Positions 13,997-27,400 of a stretch of 64,000 bases of DNA are shown here, one piece after another. The notes below the pieces were generated by a model, which saw only the letters and a program-made list of their open reading frames with translations, searched no databases and was not told where the DNA came from. Position 1 is the stretch's first letter, and every line of letters starts with the position of its first letter. This DNA is from Macropodus opercularis (Eukaryota; Chordata; Actinopteri; Anabantiformes; Osphronemidae): contig CM061092.1 of the NCBI GenBank assembly GCA_030770545.1, positions 19,531,501 to 19,595,500 of the forward strand, given 5' to 3'. Made by a program: the position numbers and the translations under genes.

Positions 13997-16900
13997 TTAG
14001 CTCTGTAACCTGACCAGCCCATCAGCATACTGGAACTGGTCACCGTTTTCATACTCCAGCATGTCCAGAGCGACCTCGCAGCTCTCCTTTACGACACGTT
14101 CTCTGTCTTCACGGTAGCGCTGCAGCACAGCCAAACACTCTTCTTTACCGATGGCACCAAGGGCCTCTGCTGCCTCATGTCGGACCATGGGGTTCTCAGA
14201 GGAACACTCCAGAGCTGCACAAAGGGCGGGGACTGCTGCTGGGTGCTGCATCTGACCCAGCACATAGCCGATCTCATGACGGAACAGGGTACTGGAGCAC
14301 TGCAGGCCTGGAAGGAAACGTGTCAATGAGAAAATGCAACCGCTTTAATGACAGAGTTACGACGTTGTCAATCAAGCCAAACGCTGTTCAGCACATGTGT
14401 GACATAACCAACTAAAACCTAAAGGCTTTAAAGTCTTTTAAAGATTTTAAGATCGCCTTTCCATTTAGGCCCTCTTCACAGTTACGACTTCTGAAGGAGC
14501 CTTATTAGGTTGTATTGTTGTGTTTAGGTTTGGTCACATGACAGTGACGGATGCTACAAACGGACACACACTCACCTGCGCTCAGGCTGGAAAGAGGCAG
14601 GAGAGGAGAGTTATAGTCATAATGTTGTTGACCGCTTTACATTGCACATAAAGCCACGAGTTCACTTTACCATCTAAGTCTGAAATAAACAAGACTGAAT
14701 TGAAGAAGTCCCGTGCAGGCCACTTCATATCCACTACAGCGTCATACAATAGACTGGACCCATCATCTTCACCTCAGGAGAGAAGTGGGAATCGGTACCA
14801 TCATCTTAATTTCAAGGAAAAGTCACATCACCCACATAACTGCAAACACTCGCCTGAATAAGTTTAAGTCACCCGTTAGTTTGGTGTCTTTTAGTCTTTC
14901 ACACACATAAGTCTACTTTGTACAGAAACCACACTGGTGAGAAAGTGGTTATTACGCAATTACAATTCACCTTAAAGACAACCCAGAGTTTATCATCATG
15001 TACAGCTGCAATACAACGTGTGTGAACCCTCTGGGATCACATGGGTTTCTGCATATGACAGACTGTGTTTTTCTATTGTTCTGACTTAGATGAAGATCAG
15101 AACATTTATGACCAATTTATGCAGAAATCCATGCGATCCCAGAGGGTTCACACACTTTGTCTTGTAACGTACATGGTGAACACAGTGGCGATGGTGGAGG
15201 AAACAATTACATTCTAAATGAATTCTATTCTTATATTTAACAATTCTATTGCTATTTTATTCTTCTATTTGTTTCTACTTCAGGGAAACAATAATGTAAT
15301 CAAAACAAATTAAACAACTACGTCTAATGACTTATACAGGCCAACTGGTGTTACGGGAGTTTCTGACACATAAAACCCAGGGCATTGGAGCCGTTACCTA
15401 CCATCTGCAAGTGCCAGTGCAGCCTCCTTGCTGCCCAGGTTACGCAGGGCGAACATGGCACGATACCGTTCAAAGAGTGGCAGACTCTCATCCAACAGGA
15501 TGGAGCGAAGCTCCGACACACTCTTCCTCACTGCTGGAGGAGCTGGGTCAACAGAAAAGTAGGGGTTTTTGTCCATACTTTCATTTTCCAATAGTTTTCC
15601 TTCTCCGCTCTGTAGCCACTCTACGCGTCGAACTGCCAGCTGACACGTTTCAGCAACCTGCGGGGAAGACAGATCAGATTTACGTTTCCTGCCACATGTG
15701 CCTATATTGTTCTTGCTGCTCAAGTTTACAGTGTATGTGCAGTTAGGGTTGTAATATACAAAAGTAATGGTAAACATTTAAATAACTCTGCTGTACATTA
15801 ACATAATTGTGAAAACATGTGAATAATTATGGTAAATTAGAAGCAGTGCTTTCTTAAACTTTCTCTTCATTGACGTAAGTGTAATAATTTACCTGACACA
15901 CCACAGACTAGATATAAACTGAGCGATCAGCTGCTGTCATCCCTTTATGCACATACTTCCTTTAATAAATCTGGTGTCTATATAATTTGTGAGGCTGCAG
16001 CTGTGCTTAGATTATTTGTGCAACACTACATAATGATCTTCTTGTGTTAGAAGCAAGTTCACTGCATCAAAAAAGTCTGTTTTTGTGCCTAAGCCATAGT
16101 AACGAGTGTGTGAGTGACCACCCCATCTACCCTGCATGCAGCGAAGAGCAGCTGACAGGGATGTGTTCCTACCTCTATGACAGGATCCTGACTGTACTCT
16201 TTAAGCAGGTCCAGAACTGTGGGATCACCAATAGCTCCCAAAGCTTCCCCTACAGAGACACGTAGTCAGTCACCTATTGCAAGCCTGTAAACTACGGAGG
16301 AGTATGAACACATGACATTACATGTACTGTTGACATACTGAAACTATGAAAAACTGGATCATGTCACGAGTGAAGAAAAGGCTTTTTAAAGCTTGAAGCA
16401 AATATAAATGCTTGCACTCAAATCCCCTCTTCTCGTGAATTTGTGAGAGTTCAGACAAGTCCTGCCTATTTTTGTCTCATGGATGCATATTCACCTGCTT
16501 CATGTCTGACCATAGGCTCTTGCTGTGTGTCTTTGAGAACAGCAGTCAAAGCGGGTATGGCCCGTGTGTCCTGCATCTGTCCCAGACAGTAAGCCAGCTC
16601 ATGCTTCAGCAGGGCAGACTCATCAGTGAAGGCCTTACTGATCCATTCGATAGATTCTGCACCTGATAGGTAGGTTACAACTTTAAAAACTATGTTCAAC
16701 ATATTACAAGACATTTTAAGAAAGTAAAAGGCTTATTTCTATGAAGTCCTATTACTTTCAATAGAAAACCTAGCAATTGGGCAGAGAAATCACAAAGCAG
16801 GCATCTGGCTTCACAACATCTCACACTGTGAAAACGTCGGTGTCAGTTACGTGGACCTATTTTCCTGCTCGCCTCCATTGTGGTCATCTCTGTCATAACT

Positions 16901-17141
16901 GTGATCTCTCTTGTTCTGCACTCAGAATGTTTGGTTGAAGGGCTGTGTGTATGTGATTACATTTTGTAATTCAGTTCACCTCAGTGTGTACCTAACAGCA
17001 AAAGCTGTTGAAATGTAGAAGCCAACACATTTTACCTCCCAGGTTCCTCAGGGTGAATAAAGCTCTGAATCTCCGGGTCAGGTCTAGTCCTGGGTCCACC
17101 AGATCCTGTCCTACTGCTGACACATGTTCAGCACTGGCCAT
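13997..17141 (-). CDS. dohh: Deoxyhypusine hydroxylase
   Basis: Cytosolic di-iron HEAT-repeat monooxygenase that hydroxylates deoxyhypusine on eIF5A, the last step of hypusine synthesis. Five exons: 17036-17141, 16495-16662, 16173-16249, 15402-15657, 13997-14307; 918 nt, 305 residues plus stop, against 302 in human. All four His-Glu metal-ligand motifs are visible: LLKHELAYCLGQ and MVRHEAGEALG in the N-terminal half, LFRHEIGYVLGQ and MVRHEAAEALG in the C-terminal half. The linker between the halves carries DPAPP. The conserved end ESCEVALDM then FQYADGL is present, so the protein should be active. Start: MASAEHVSAVG is the first Met of the only exon matching the N-terminal HEAT repeat. The gene is divergent from cherp and downstream of rsph4a on the same strand. 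Confidence 0.96.
15015..15160. mobile_element. Short palindromic MITE in dohh intron 4
   Basis: Arms at about 15,019-15,055 and 15,116-15,155 are inverted copies differing at about two positions; each holds GAACCCTCTGGGATC and TTTCTGCATA. The spacer of about 60 bp contains ATGAAGATCAGAAC. I associate this combination with a common fish DNA-transposon-derived repeat, but the superfamily is uncertain. It lies in the 1.1-kb intron between the last two dohh exons. Confidence 0.7.
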
Positions 17142-18475
<1,334 letters not shown>

Positions 18476-21400
18476 ATGGATCTCCCGAACCCTCCCGAAG
18501 GTGAGCGGTGCACTGCAGCGACATATTTAATTAGCATCTATGCTACCTTACAGAAGCCTAACGCTGCCGGTAGTTACATTAATCATTCGCTTTACGTTAG
18601 TAACATCGACAGAAAACTAACTACATACGAGCAATGTTAACATTATCTGGAAAGCTTTTATTGAGATATTTACGTTTAACCAATTTGGACAATGCATGAG
18701 AATAAGCGACGATATTAGCTTAGCCAACTAGCTTGGTTTGTTTTAATGTGCATGACTTGCGACTGAAGTCAGTTTACGATTTCAATCTTCGTTTCACATT
18801 GGCAACATGATGACGGTATACTGTCAAATATGATCACCGCTAATTAAGCACTACGTAATGTAGCAATATGCCCTGTTTACTATATGTAGCATTGTCACAT
18901 GGTGTCGTGAAGTCCACACTACTAGCTTCTAGTGCATACTAATGCTAGGACAGCCTCTTCAGCTCACTGTGCTAATGTCTGTCTAGCGTTTAATGATCGT
19001 TTATTCTGTGTATATGTAGCCTGTATTATGTTCACCCTTTTGTAGATTGATAGTTGTTATCTTATATATAAAGCTTTTGTTCCGTTCTGTTATTTAGTAG
19101 GATGCAGTGTTTTATTTTGTATATTTTATAGATTTATAGGTTTATCCTGTATATACTGGTTTTCTTCTGTATATTTTCAGACATTCACATTGATAAGTAG
19201 ACAATAGTATAACAAATCATGGATATTTCAGGATTCACAATCAACTGTCCTGTCTGTACACTGACTGTATATTTTTCACTCTTCTGCTTTTTGTTGTACA
19301 GATCAAGAGCTCAGGAATGTGATTGACAAGTTGGCCCAGTTTGTTGCACGGAACGGGCCAGAGTTCGAAAAGATGACCATGGAGAAACAGAAGGACAACC
19401 CTAAGTTCTCATTCCTTTTTGGGGGAGAATACTTCAACTACTACAAGTGCAAACTTGCTATGGAGCAACAGCAACGTATGTAGTTAAAGGGACAGTCCAA
19501 ATCAAACTAGAAATGTGCATATATTCATATGGTGTGGGAATGATCTGTTGTTGTTTTTTAAGATCATTGAAACTTTTCCACAACTAGATTACAAACACCA
19601 GAAGCAATTCAGTTTAATTATAGCTGTTGAAGGGAGTGTAAAAGCGCAGGATGGTAAGTGATGGACAGCAAATTATTTATTTTCATTTACGTTGTCTTAC
19701 TCTGAACTATGGAGTAAAAGAATAAACAAATCCTTGGCACAAAATGGATATTCATTCATTTTTTGGTCTTTTACAAGACCTTGCGCTCACTACCTCAAAC
19801 CTGGTGTGTTGTGGAATGTCATAAAATCAATGAACAAACTACTGAAATAAGCACCTAACCAATGGGAGTTATATCAGAAAAATAAGTGAATCAGTTCATT
19901 TATTCAGTAGTTCAGAGTGCATAAAACAGTATTGAACTCTCCCACATCATATTAATAATGTGTATTCTGGTTCAGGGTGGATTTGTCCTTCGGTTGGGTA
20001 TTCAAAGCTTGTTTTGAAAGCATAGTTGTCATGCAAGTACTGAGTCAAATCACGTTTACATTCTACACTGTTCTATAAAAGTCAGCTGGAAGGTAGCAGT
20101 ACATATAACTTGGTTAGGCTGTGATTTGTTTGGCTACTCACATTTATTTTGCTTACAACTTGGCCAGATTAATTTAAGTGTGTTGCCAGCTCAGTAAGGG
20201 TTTGGTCTAACTAGCCTCCAGTACATTTACAAAATTACTAATTCATTCCTTTATGAACACTAGGAATTCATACTTTGTACAAATACAAATTACTGACTGA
20301 ATGATTTTACTTGCTTGAGTTGAAGTGGGAAGTAACTGCGGGGTTCAAGCTTGTCTCAGAGTGAACTTAGCATTAGCCACCACCACAAACATTAGCTTGT
20401 TGCATTGAACGTTCTGCAGACACAGTCTGTCTTTTCAACTTCGTTTTGGCTGCAGCGGTGGTGCTCAGATACTCTGATACAGATACTCCTCTGGAATGGA
20501 ATTAATCCATTGCAACCAGGACACAGTAGTTGTTGGTCTCTGTGATGGGAAAGAGGTGCAGAATGTCCATCCCAACCCTCTCCATGGTTGCCCATATCAG
20601 GAACCGCTGCAGCCCTTGTAGCATTTAGTGGACCCCGTTTGTGGTGTGTAGTTCTACGTTCTGGCTGCAGTCCAGGCACTAGGCCAATGTGTCGTGGCGT
20701 CCAATTTGGTGCTCTGTGGACCCACCTACCAGTATTTACTGCGCCGGTCCAGGGAACTGAACCACACATCCCCACCACCTGGTTATTGCTGATGCAAGAC
20801 AGTGGGTATGAGTCACTGCAATGTGCTGTCAGTAAATCCACACAAGAGAGCCCCCCCAACCCTTCATCCACACCATGACAACAGGTGTGGCCTGGGTGAT
20901 GTACAGCTCCAGGGAAGACGTGGTACCATCAGGCAGGACCACAATATCGCTGACTGTGTTGTCGCCCCAGCAGGAGGCTGCTCTCCAGGACCATGTGCTC
21001 TAGCTTACGTATCTCTCGCTTCATTATGACTCTACTAAATGGCCTCAATTCCACATCTGACACCACTGTAACGGCGGGTGTAGAGTCGCTACAGTGGGTG
21101 AGACGAAGCTAAAGCTTGCTTAGACTTTTAGTACTTAGCTAAACAGCTAGCAGCGTGCTAGCAGGCGAGCAGACACTCCAAATGACAAGCAAACTCCAAG
21201 CACTAAATTTCATAAACAATCACAGATCTATGGCACACAACAGGTAAAAGGTTCTGACACCTCTCATGGTGCAAAGGCACGCTAGCTACCTAACTGTTAA
21301 TGCTCTCATTAATTACCTGGACAGCTTCACTGCCTGAGACCTGACGCTTTGACTGACGCCAGCGTTGAGAAGTACTGCCTTTAAATGCACTGTATGACCG

Positions 21401-24400
21401 TAATCATCATCTAAAGCAACGTACAAAATTCTCCCTCTCAGCATGTTGGTGGCCAAATGGGCATTATAAAATGAATATTTATTCCACTTTCAACTTATTT
21501 ATGACATAATTCTGGTGATGAAAACCACTTTGTCCCAGTTTAACCCATTATACACCTGTTAGATCACATAATGGAAAATAGTACAAATAAACAATAGTAT
21601 AGCTAACTTTTAGTTGTACTTTTTCTTCATTCTATTTGCATCTTTAAATATGAGTGATTTCTGTTGAGGGTGTAAATTTAAAATAGATAAATAAGTTACA
21701 GTATGACAATTATCAGAATGGTTTGGTGTTGATACCACGTTTATAGGTGGGTTATGTATAAACATACACACATTTACTCATCAGGATTGATTTTACTTGT
21801 TGCCTGTGTAATACTGCACCTACAGGGAGGTCTAGGTCGCTGAAGGGTGGTCACATGACTGCTCAGTGCTGTGCAAGGTTGCATGCAGCTCTTCTGTCAG
21901 TGAATTGCATTAAAGTTTGCTTCTCTCCACTTAGATCCCTCTACCCACGATGGAGAGGAGTATAAATCTGAAGGTATTTATTTAAAATCAGAATTGTCAG
22001 ATCTTCAGTTCAAATCCAAAATTCCAGTGGAAAGGTCACATTTTGTTTTTGCACACGTTTGCTTGACATATCACCTTTGCTTGAACGTGTTTTTGGTTTG
22101 CTTTTCATTATTCATGTTAGTGTGTAGAGTTTTGTATATACTGTGCTAGTTGCAGGGAGGACCACCTAATTTTATTGTCTAATGGTTTTTTTGAGTACTC
22201 AATATATGACTGACTGTCAGTCAACTGGTTGTTCTTAATGTTTCTCTGATAATGATGGTTTTTATGTCATGAAGATGATTAAACTGTCTAGGATTCGGCT
22301 ACCGACGTGTAGTGGAGGTGTTAAGTATCATACACAGGGACAGTGGAGCATCATCAGGAAAATGATCAATTTTAACAAAAATTTTAGGAAAGCATTAATT
22401 GTCAACAGCAAGTCTTGTGTGAGGACAAGGTTGAGGGTATGATAAAAACTGAGTGGCTCACTAATTGCAATCTCTAGTGGTGAAACAAAAAAACCTTGGT
22501 CATACAGGACAGGAAGATGGAAGTCAACAACTGAGTTGTGTTGAGCTGTTAAATTCTATTTCAAGTTGTATTTATTATTAGGGTTTTGCCAACAAAACTA
22601 CTTGAAATTGCAATGATGGTTGACATGTGAAAGTTTTAATGAATAACAAGTACATGTTGACATTTTATGATATATGAAAACACAATATTCTTAGTATCTG
22701 TATGATGTTGTTACTGTGTATTAATACCCTAACATGAACATTTTAAGGACTGTATAGAGATTAGCTGATATAATCGGACCATCCCTAGTTAGAATTATAA
22801 ACTGCTATTATTTTATTTATTAAACCGCAGTAGTTTCTGTGCAAACCATTTCCATGTTTTGAACGTTTAAAAATACGATTCCTTGGGTTCTGTGATACAT
22901 TTCCAAATAGTGTTGCTGATGCTTGATGTCTGGTTGATTATTTCCTGTTGTCAGCGTTTAGAAAGGGTTGTGTTTATGCTGGCATGCCTGTTGCATTTTT
23001 CTCACCTTACTGCTTCGCTTCTAATTTGCTTGCTCCATGTAAGCTGCTGAAACATACCTTTTTGAGTCTTTTGAAGGTCTGTGGCCAAGCGTATGTTTTC
23101 ACCAAACACCACAATAGTTCTTTTGTGCTGTATTATTTTAATAAGATACGCCTTCTGTGATATCTCTTGGCCATCTGCATCACACACACTAACCATTTTT
23201 CCGTACCCAGAGTCAGAGAGATTTAACAAATGTACAAATGTTTAAGTTTCTTCATATCCTGGTGCTGTTTTTGCAGATTTGTACAACCCAGGTGCCAATG
23301 ATGTGGTTGATATCCCTCCTCCTCCAATTACAATGATTGCTCCCCCAGTCATTGCTACACATGCGGCACCCTCGATCGATGAGCTGATTCAGCAGAGCCA
23401 GTGGAATCTGCAGCAGCAGGAGCAGCATCTGCACACCCTGAGACAGGTACAGAGCAGGAGGGAAATTAACAGATGGGGAAGTACTGTTTTTAAATCAGTC
23501 AGAGGAAATAAACGGTTGTGAATATACCATATTATTCCACTATATTCCACTCGGTATAGTGAATCTTTCGTAGCTCTACCCTCCTCAGGAATCCTCATTG
23601 TTAACTTTATTATTAATGCAAATTATTATGTGTCTTTTGTATGATGGTCCTTAATATTCCTTAATGGTCTTTTCTTGACGTGAACCAACTTTCTCTATTT
23701 TGCTTTCCTTCATCTGTTGCCTGCTTGTTAGACTGCAGCTGCCTAACATCATTTCTCTGACTTCTTTAATGTAGGAACAAGTGAGTGCAGCCATAGCTCT
23801 GGCTACGGAACAACAGACCCAGAAACTGCTGCTGGAAACTCAGCTGGACATTACAGAGTTTGATAACCTGCTGCAGCCCATCATAGACACGTGCACCAAA
23901 GACGCTATCTCTGTAAGTCTGTCGTTACGGCGATTGGGAAGGAGTCCGCTGTCATGTTTTTCCAAAATGATCAAAGAACAGGTTTTGTATCTCAGTCATG
24001 TGTTTGTGTTCCTCTCAGGCTGGCAAAAACTGGATGTTCAACAATGCCAAGACTCCGCAGCACTGTGACCTGATGACATCACATCTTCGCAATCGCATAA
24101 CTGCTGAAGGAGCACATTTTGAGCTCCGTCTGCATCTCATTTATTTAACCAACGATGTTCTCCATCACTGGTAAACGCACCGGCTTTTATAAAAATGTCT
24201 AATAAAATTCCATTTAGTCTTGTACAGCCTGATACATGCATTAACACAGAGGCAGACTTGTGATGTTGCTGTGCAAACACAGCATAGGACGCGCTTTTAT
24301 ATTGTTGAACATTTTTTAAATGTATGTGTCGAACTGCTGCTTGAATCAATTGAAGTTGAATGAACGAATTGAATACATCAGAAACGGTGGGAAATAATTG

Positions 24401-27400
24401 TACCATCTTATCAATGAAGATTAATTAAGAGATTAAAAAGACGGCGGGTGATGTGGGATCATTTGATGAGTTAAATGTGTGTTTTATGTTCCTTCCAGCC
24501 AACGAAAGCAGCAGAAGGATTTGTTAGCAGCGCTACAGAAAGTTGTGGTTCCTATTTATGCCACCAGCTTCCTGGCTGTAGAAGAAGAGAAGCAGCAGAA
24601 GATCACCAGGGTAAATCTTCTGATTTTAATGTCAACCCTTGATGATTGATGATTTAAAGTAACAATGAGGAGTTTTAAGGACTGAAAAGGTCATGGTACA
24701 GATTGACTTGCAAATTATAAGGCAACGATCAGATTTATGAGAGTTATTTGGCCAAAGCTTCAGCCCAGTTTGTTTCTGCAGCAGGGATTTTGTTTGTTTC
24801 CTGTCGCCCACCTTAGCACCTGGTTGACATCTACAGTGTTCAGAATAACAGCAGTGTGTTTAAAATATTTTGTAAAGCTCAAAATCTGTATAATGGCTTT
24901 TATTGTCATACACAGAATGGAATTGGGAACGCTGTACGTTCTATTCCAAAATCAAAGAAAGAAAGTAAAGAAAAAGAATTTATGGCTGTTCAAAAAAAAA
25001 AATAGTATCTGCATTTTTCTTTACGAACTCCACATTTTGATTCAACATGTCTGGTTCACTGAGCTAATATGTAGTTGTGTAACCATGGTTTTGAGAACTG
25101 CTTCGCATCTGTGTTGCATGGAGTCGACCAACCTCTGGCACCTGTGGTCAGGTGTTCCAGCCCACGATGGTTGGACTAGATTCCAGAGTTCCTCTACATC
25201 TCTTGGTTTTGCCTCGGCAACAGCATTTTTGGTGTCACCCCACGGGTTTTCTATTGGACTGGGCTGGCCACACATGTATTTATGTAATGGTCTGGAACCA
25301 AGATGCTGCTTGCTTACTGGTGTATTTGGGGTCGTTGTCTTGTTGAAACAGCCATTTCAAGGCATTCCCTCTTCTGCATAAGGCAGCATGACCTAATTAA
25401 GGATTTATGATCATGATGCCTGCGTTACCAAGCTTCACTGTCTTCACAGTGCACTGTGGCTTGAATTCAGTGTTTGGGGGGTTGTCTGACAAACGGTCTG
25501 TGGCCTCTACACCCAAAAACAACTATCTCGCTTTCATCAGTCCACAGAATGTTGCCGTTTCTTTTTAGACCAGTCCATGTGTTCTTTGGCAAATTGGAAC
25601 CTTTTCGGCACACGTCGTTTTTTCAACAAGGGGACGTTGCGGGGGCTTCTTGCAAACAGCTTTGCTTTCAGATAGGCGTCTTGTAATTGTTACAGCACTC
25701 AGACCTTCAGAAAGACCTTCTTTGATCTCCTTGGAGCTGATCATTGGCTGACTCTTCAATCCATTCGAATGGGAGTTTTCCGTTTTCTTCCATGTCTTTC
25801 AGGTTTTGGTTTCCATTTTAAGGCATTTGAGATCATTTTAGCTGAATAGCCAATAGTTTTCTGCAGTTCTTTGTATGTTTTAATCAAAATACGCTGTTTT
25901 TCTCAACAATGTGTGGAACGACCAGTTTTACTCAAATGAACAACCACCAACGCCTTTTTGCTTAAGTAAGGGCCACCTGTTCTCTTACAGAAGGATGACC
26001 TCACTAATTGAACTCCACACTGCTATTATTTTGAACACGCCCCTTTCAATCAATGATAATCTTTCAATTAATGATAATTACCCATAATCTGTGTCTGCAT
26101 CTACTAGAAATGTTGCCATGTAGACATGTCATTTCTGTCAAAAACTGTGATTAATCTGCTTAGTTATGTTGGACTGCTATTATTTTGAACACAGCTGTAT
26201 GTATGGCCAGTCTCATATAGCTTAGTTGTGACATGGGTTCCTCGCGTGGTATCAAAATGTGGGGAATCATTATTATTTTAATGATTGTAAGCAACAGTAG
26301 CTGACAAAATGTATGTCACCTTGCGTATTATCAAACATGGTAATGTCTCCCATCCGCCCTGACAGTTGTTGCAGCTTTGGGAAAAGAACAGCTACTTTGA
26401 TGAGGAGACAATTCAGCAACTCCAGAATCCGGCACTGGGCCTTGGCCAGTACCAGGTGAGTGACGCTCATCGTCTGGCACAAGCTTGTTTATTTCACAAA
26501 GTGTTTGCTTGCACCAGAATACAACCAAGCCAATACAGAGTGTCTTACTGAAACTCTCCGCTATATGTGCATTCATTGTGTTTCTTCTATAAGCATTAAA
26601 AGCAACTCTAGGTGGATTGTTATAGTTTTCTTCTTATAACAGAACCAGTGCAGTTTTAGTTACTGAGCCATTCTTTTCCACTTCCCACTTATTTTCTAGA
26701 TTCATAGCTCTAGGTGTATAAAAACAAAAAAGAACACTGTAAATGGTCTGCACTTGTACAGCGCTTTTCTACCTATCAGCACTCAAATCGCTTTGACACT
26801 GCGTCTCATTCACCCATTCACACACACACACACATTCACAAACCGGTGAATGCCCAAGGAACTGGGGAAGCCAGGACTCGAACCACCAATCCTACGATTG
26901 GTGGTCAACAGCTCTACCTCTGAGCAGGTTTCTTTTCCCAGATTGATGTAGTCTGTGCAGTTATAACGAAGTAACTGTGTAAGTATAATACAAGTAAAAC
27001 AATGGCACCACTGTGACTGAGCTTTATTTGTATCTGTCTCAGGCATCCCTGATAACGGAGTATGCTGCAGTAGTGCAGCCAATACAACTAGCCTTCCAGC
27101 AGCAGATCCAGGGTTTGAAGACCCAGCATGAGGAGTTCGTTGCTAGCCTGAAGCAGCAGCATCAGCCACCATCTGCTGCTGTACCTCAGTTAGCTGCCCC
27201 CGCTGAGCCTGAAAAGACCCCATCTCTGAGCACACAAGCTGGTGAGCACTTTAAATGCTCAGTTTGAATTTGTAAGCAGATTTATTGTTTACGAGACCAA
27301 AAGGGTAAGTTACTGTATATCAATATAATGCACCCATGCTGCCCTCAAACTTTAACCTGTATTTACCAAATTAATATTTATGTACAGCATTGAACTTGTT

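Noticed and set aside
24737..25381. 214-codon plus-strand frame inside cherp intron 7
   Set aside because: It is antisense to the Tc1/mariner transposase remnant.
26880..26936. tRNA gene on the minus strand
   Set aside because: A and B boxes are good but the T-stem does not pair and a SINE body follows.
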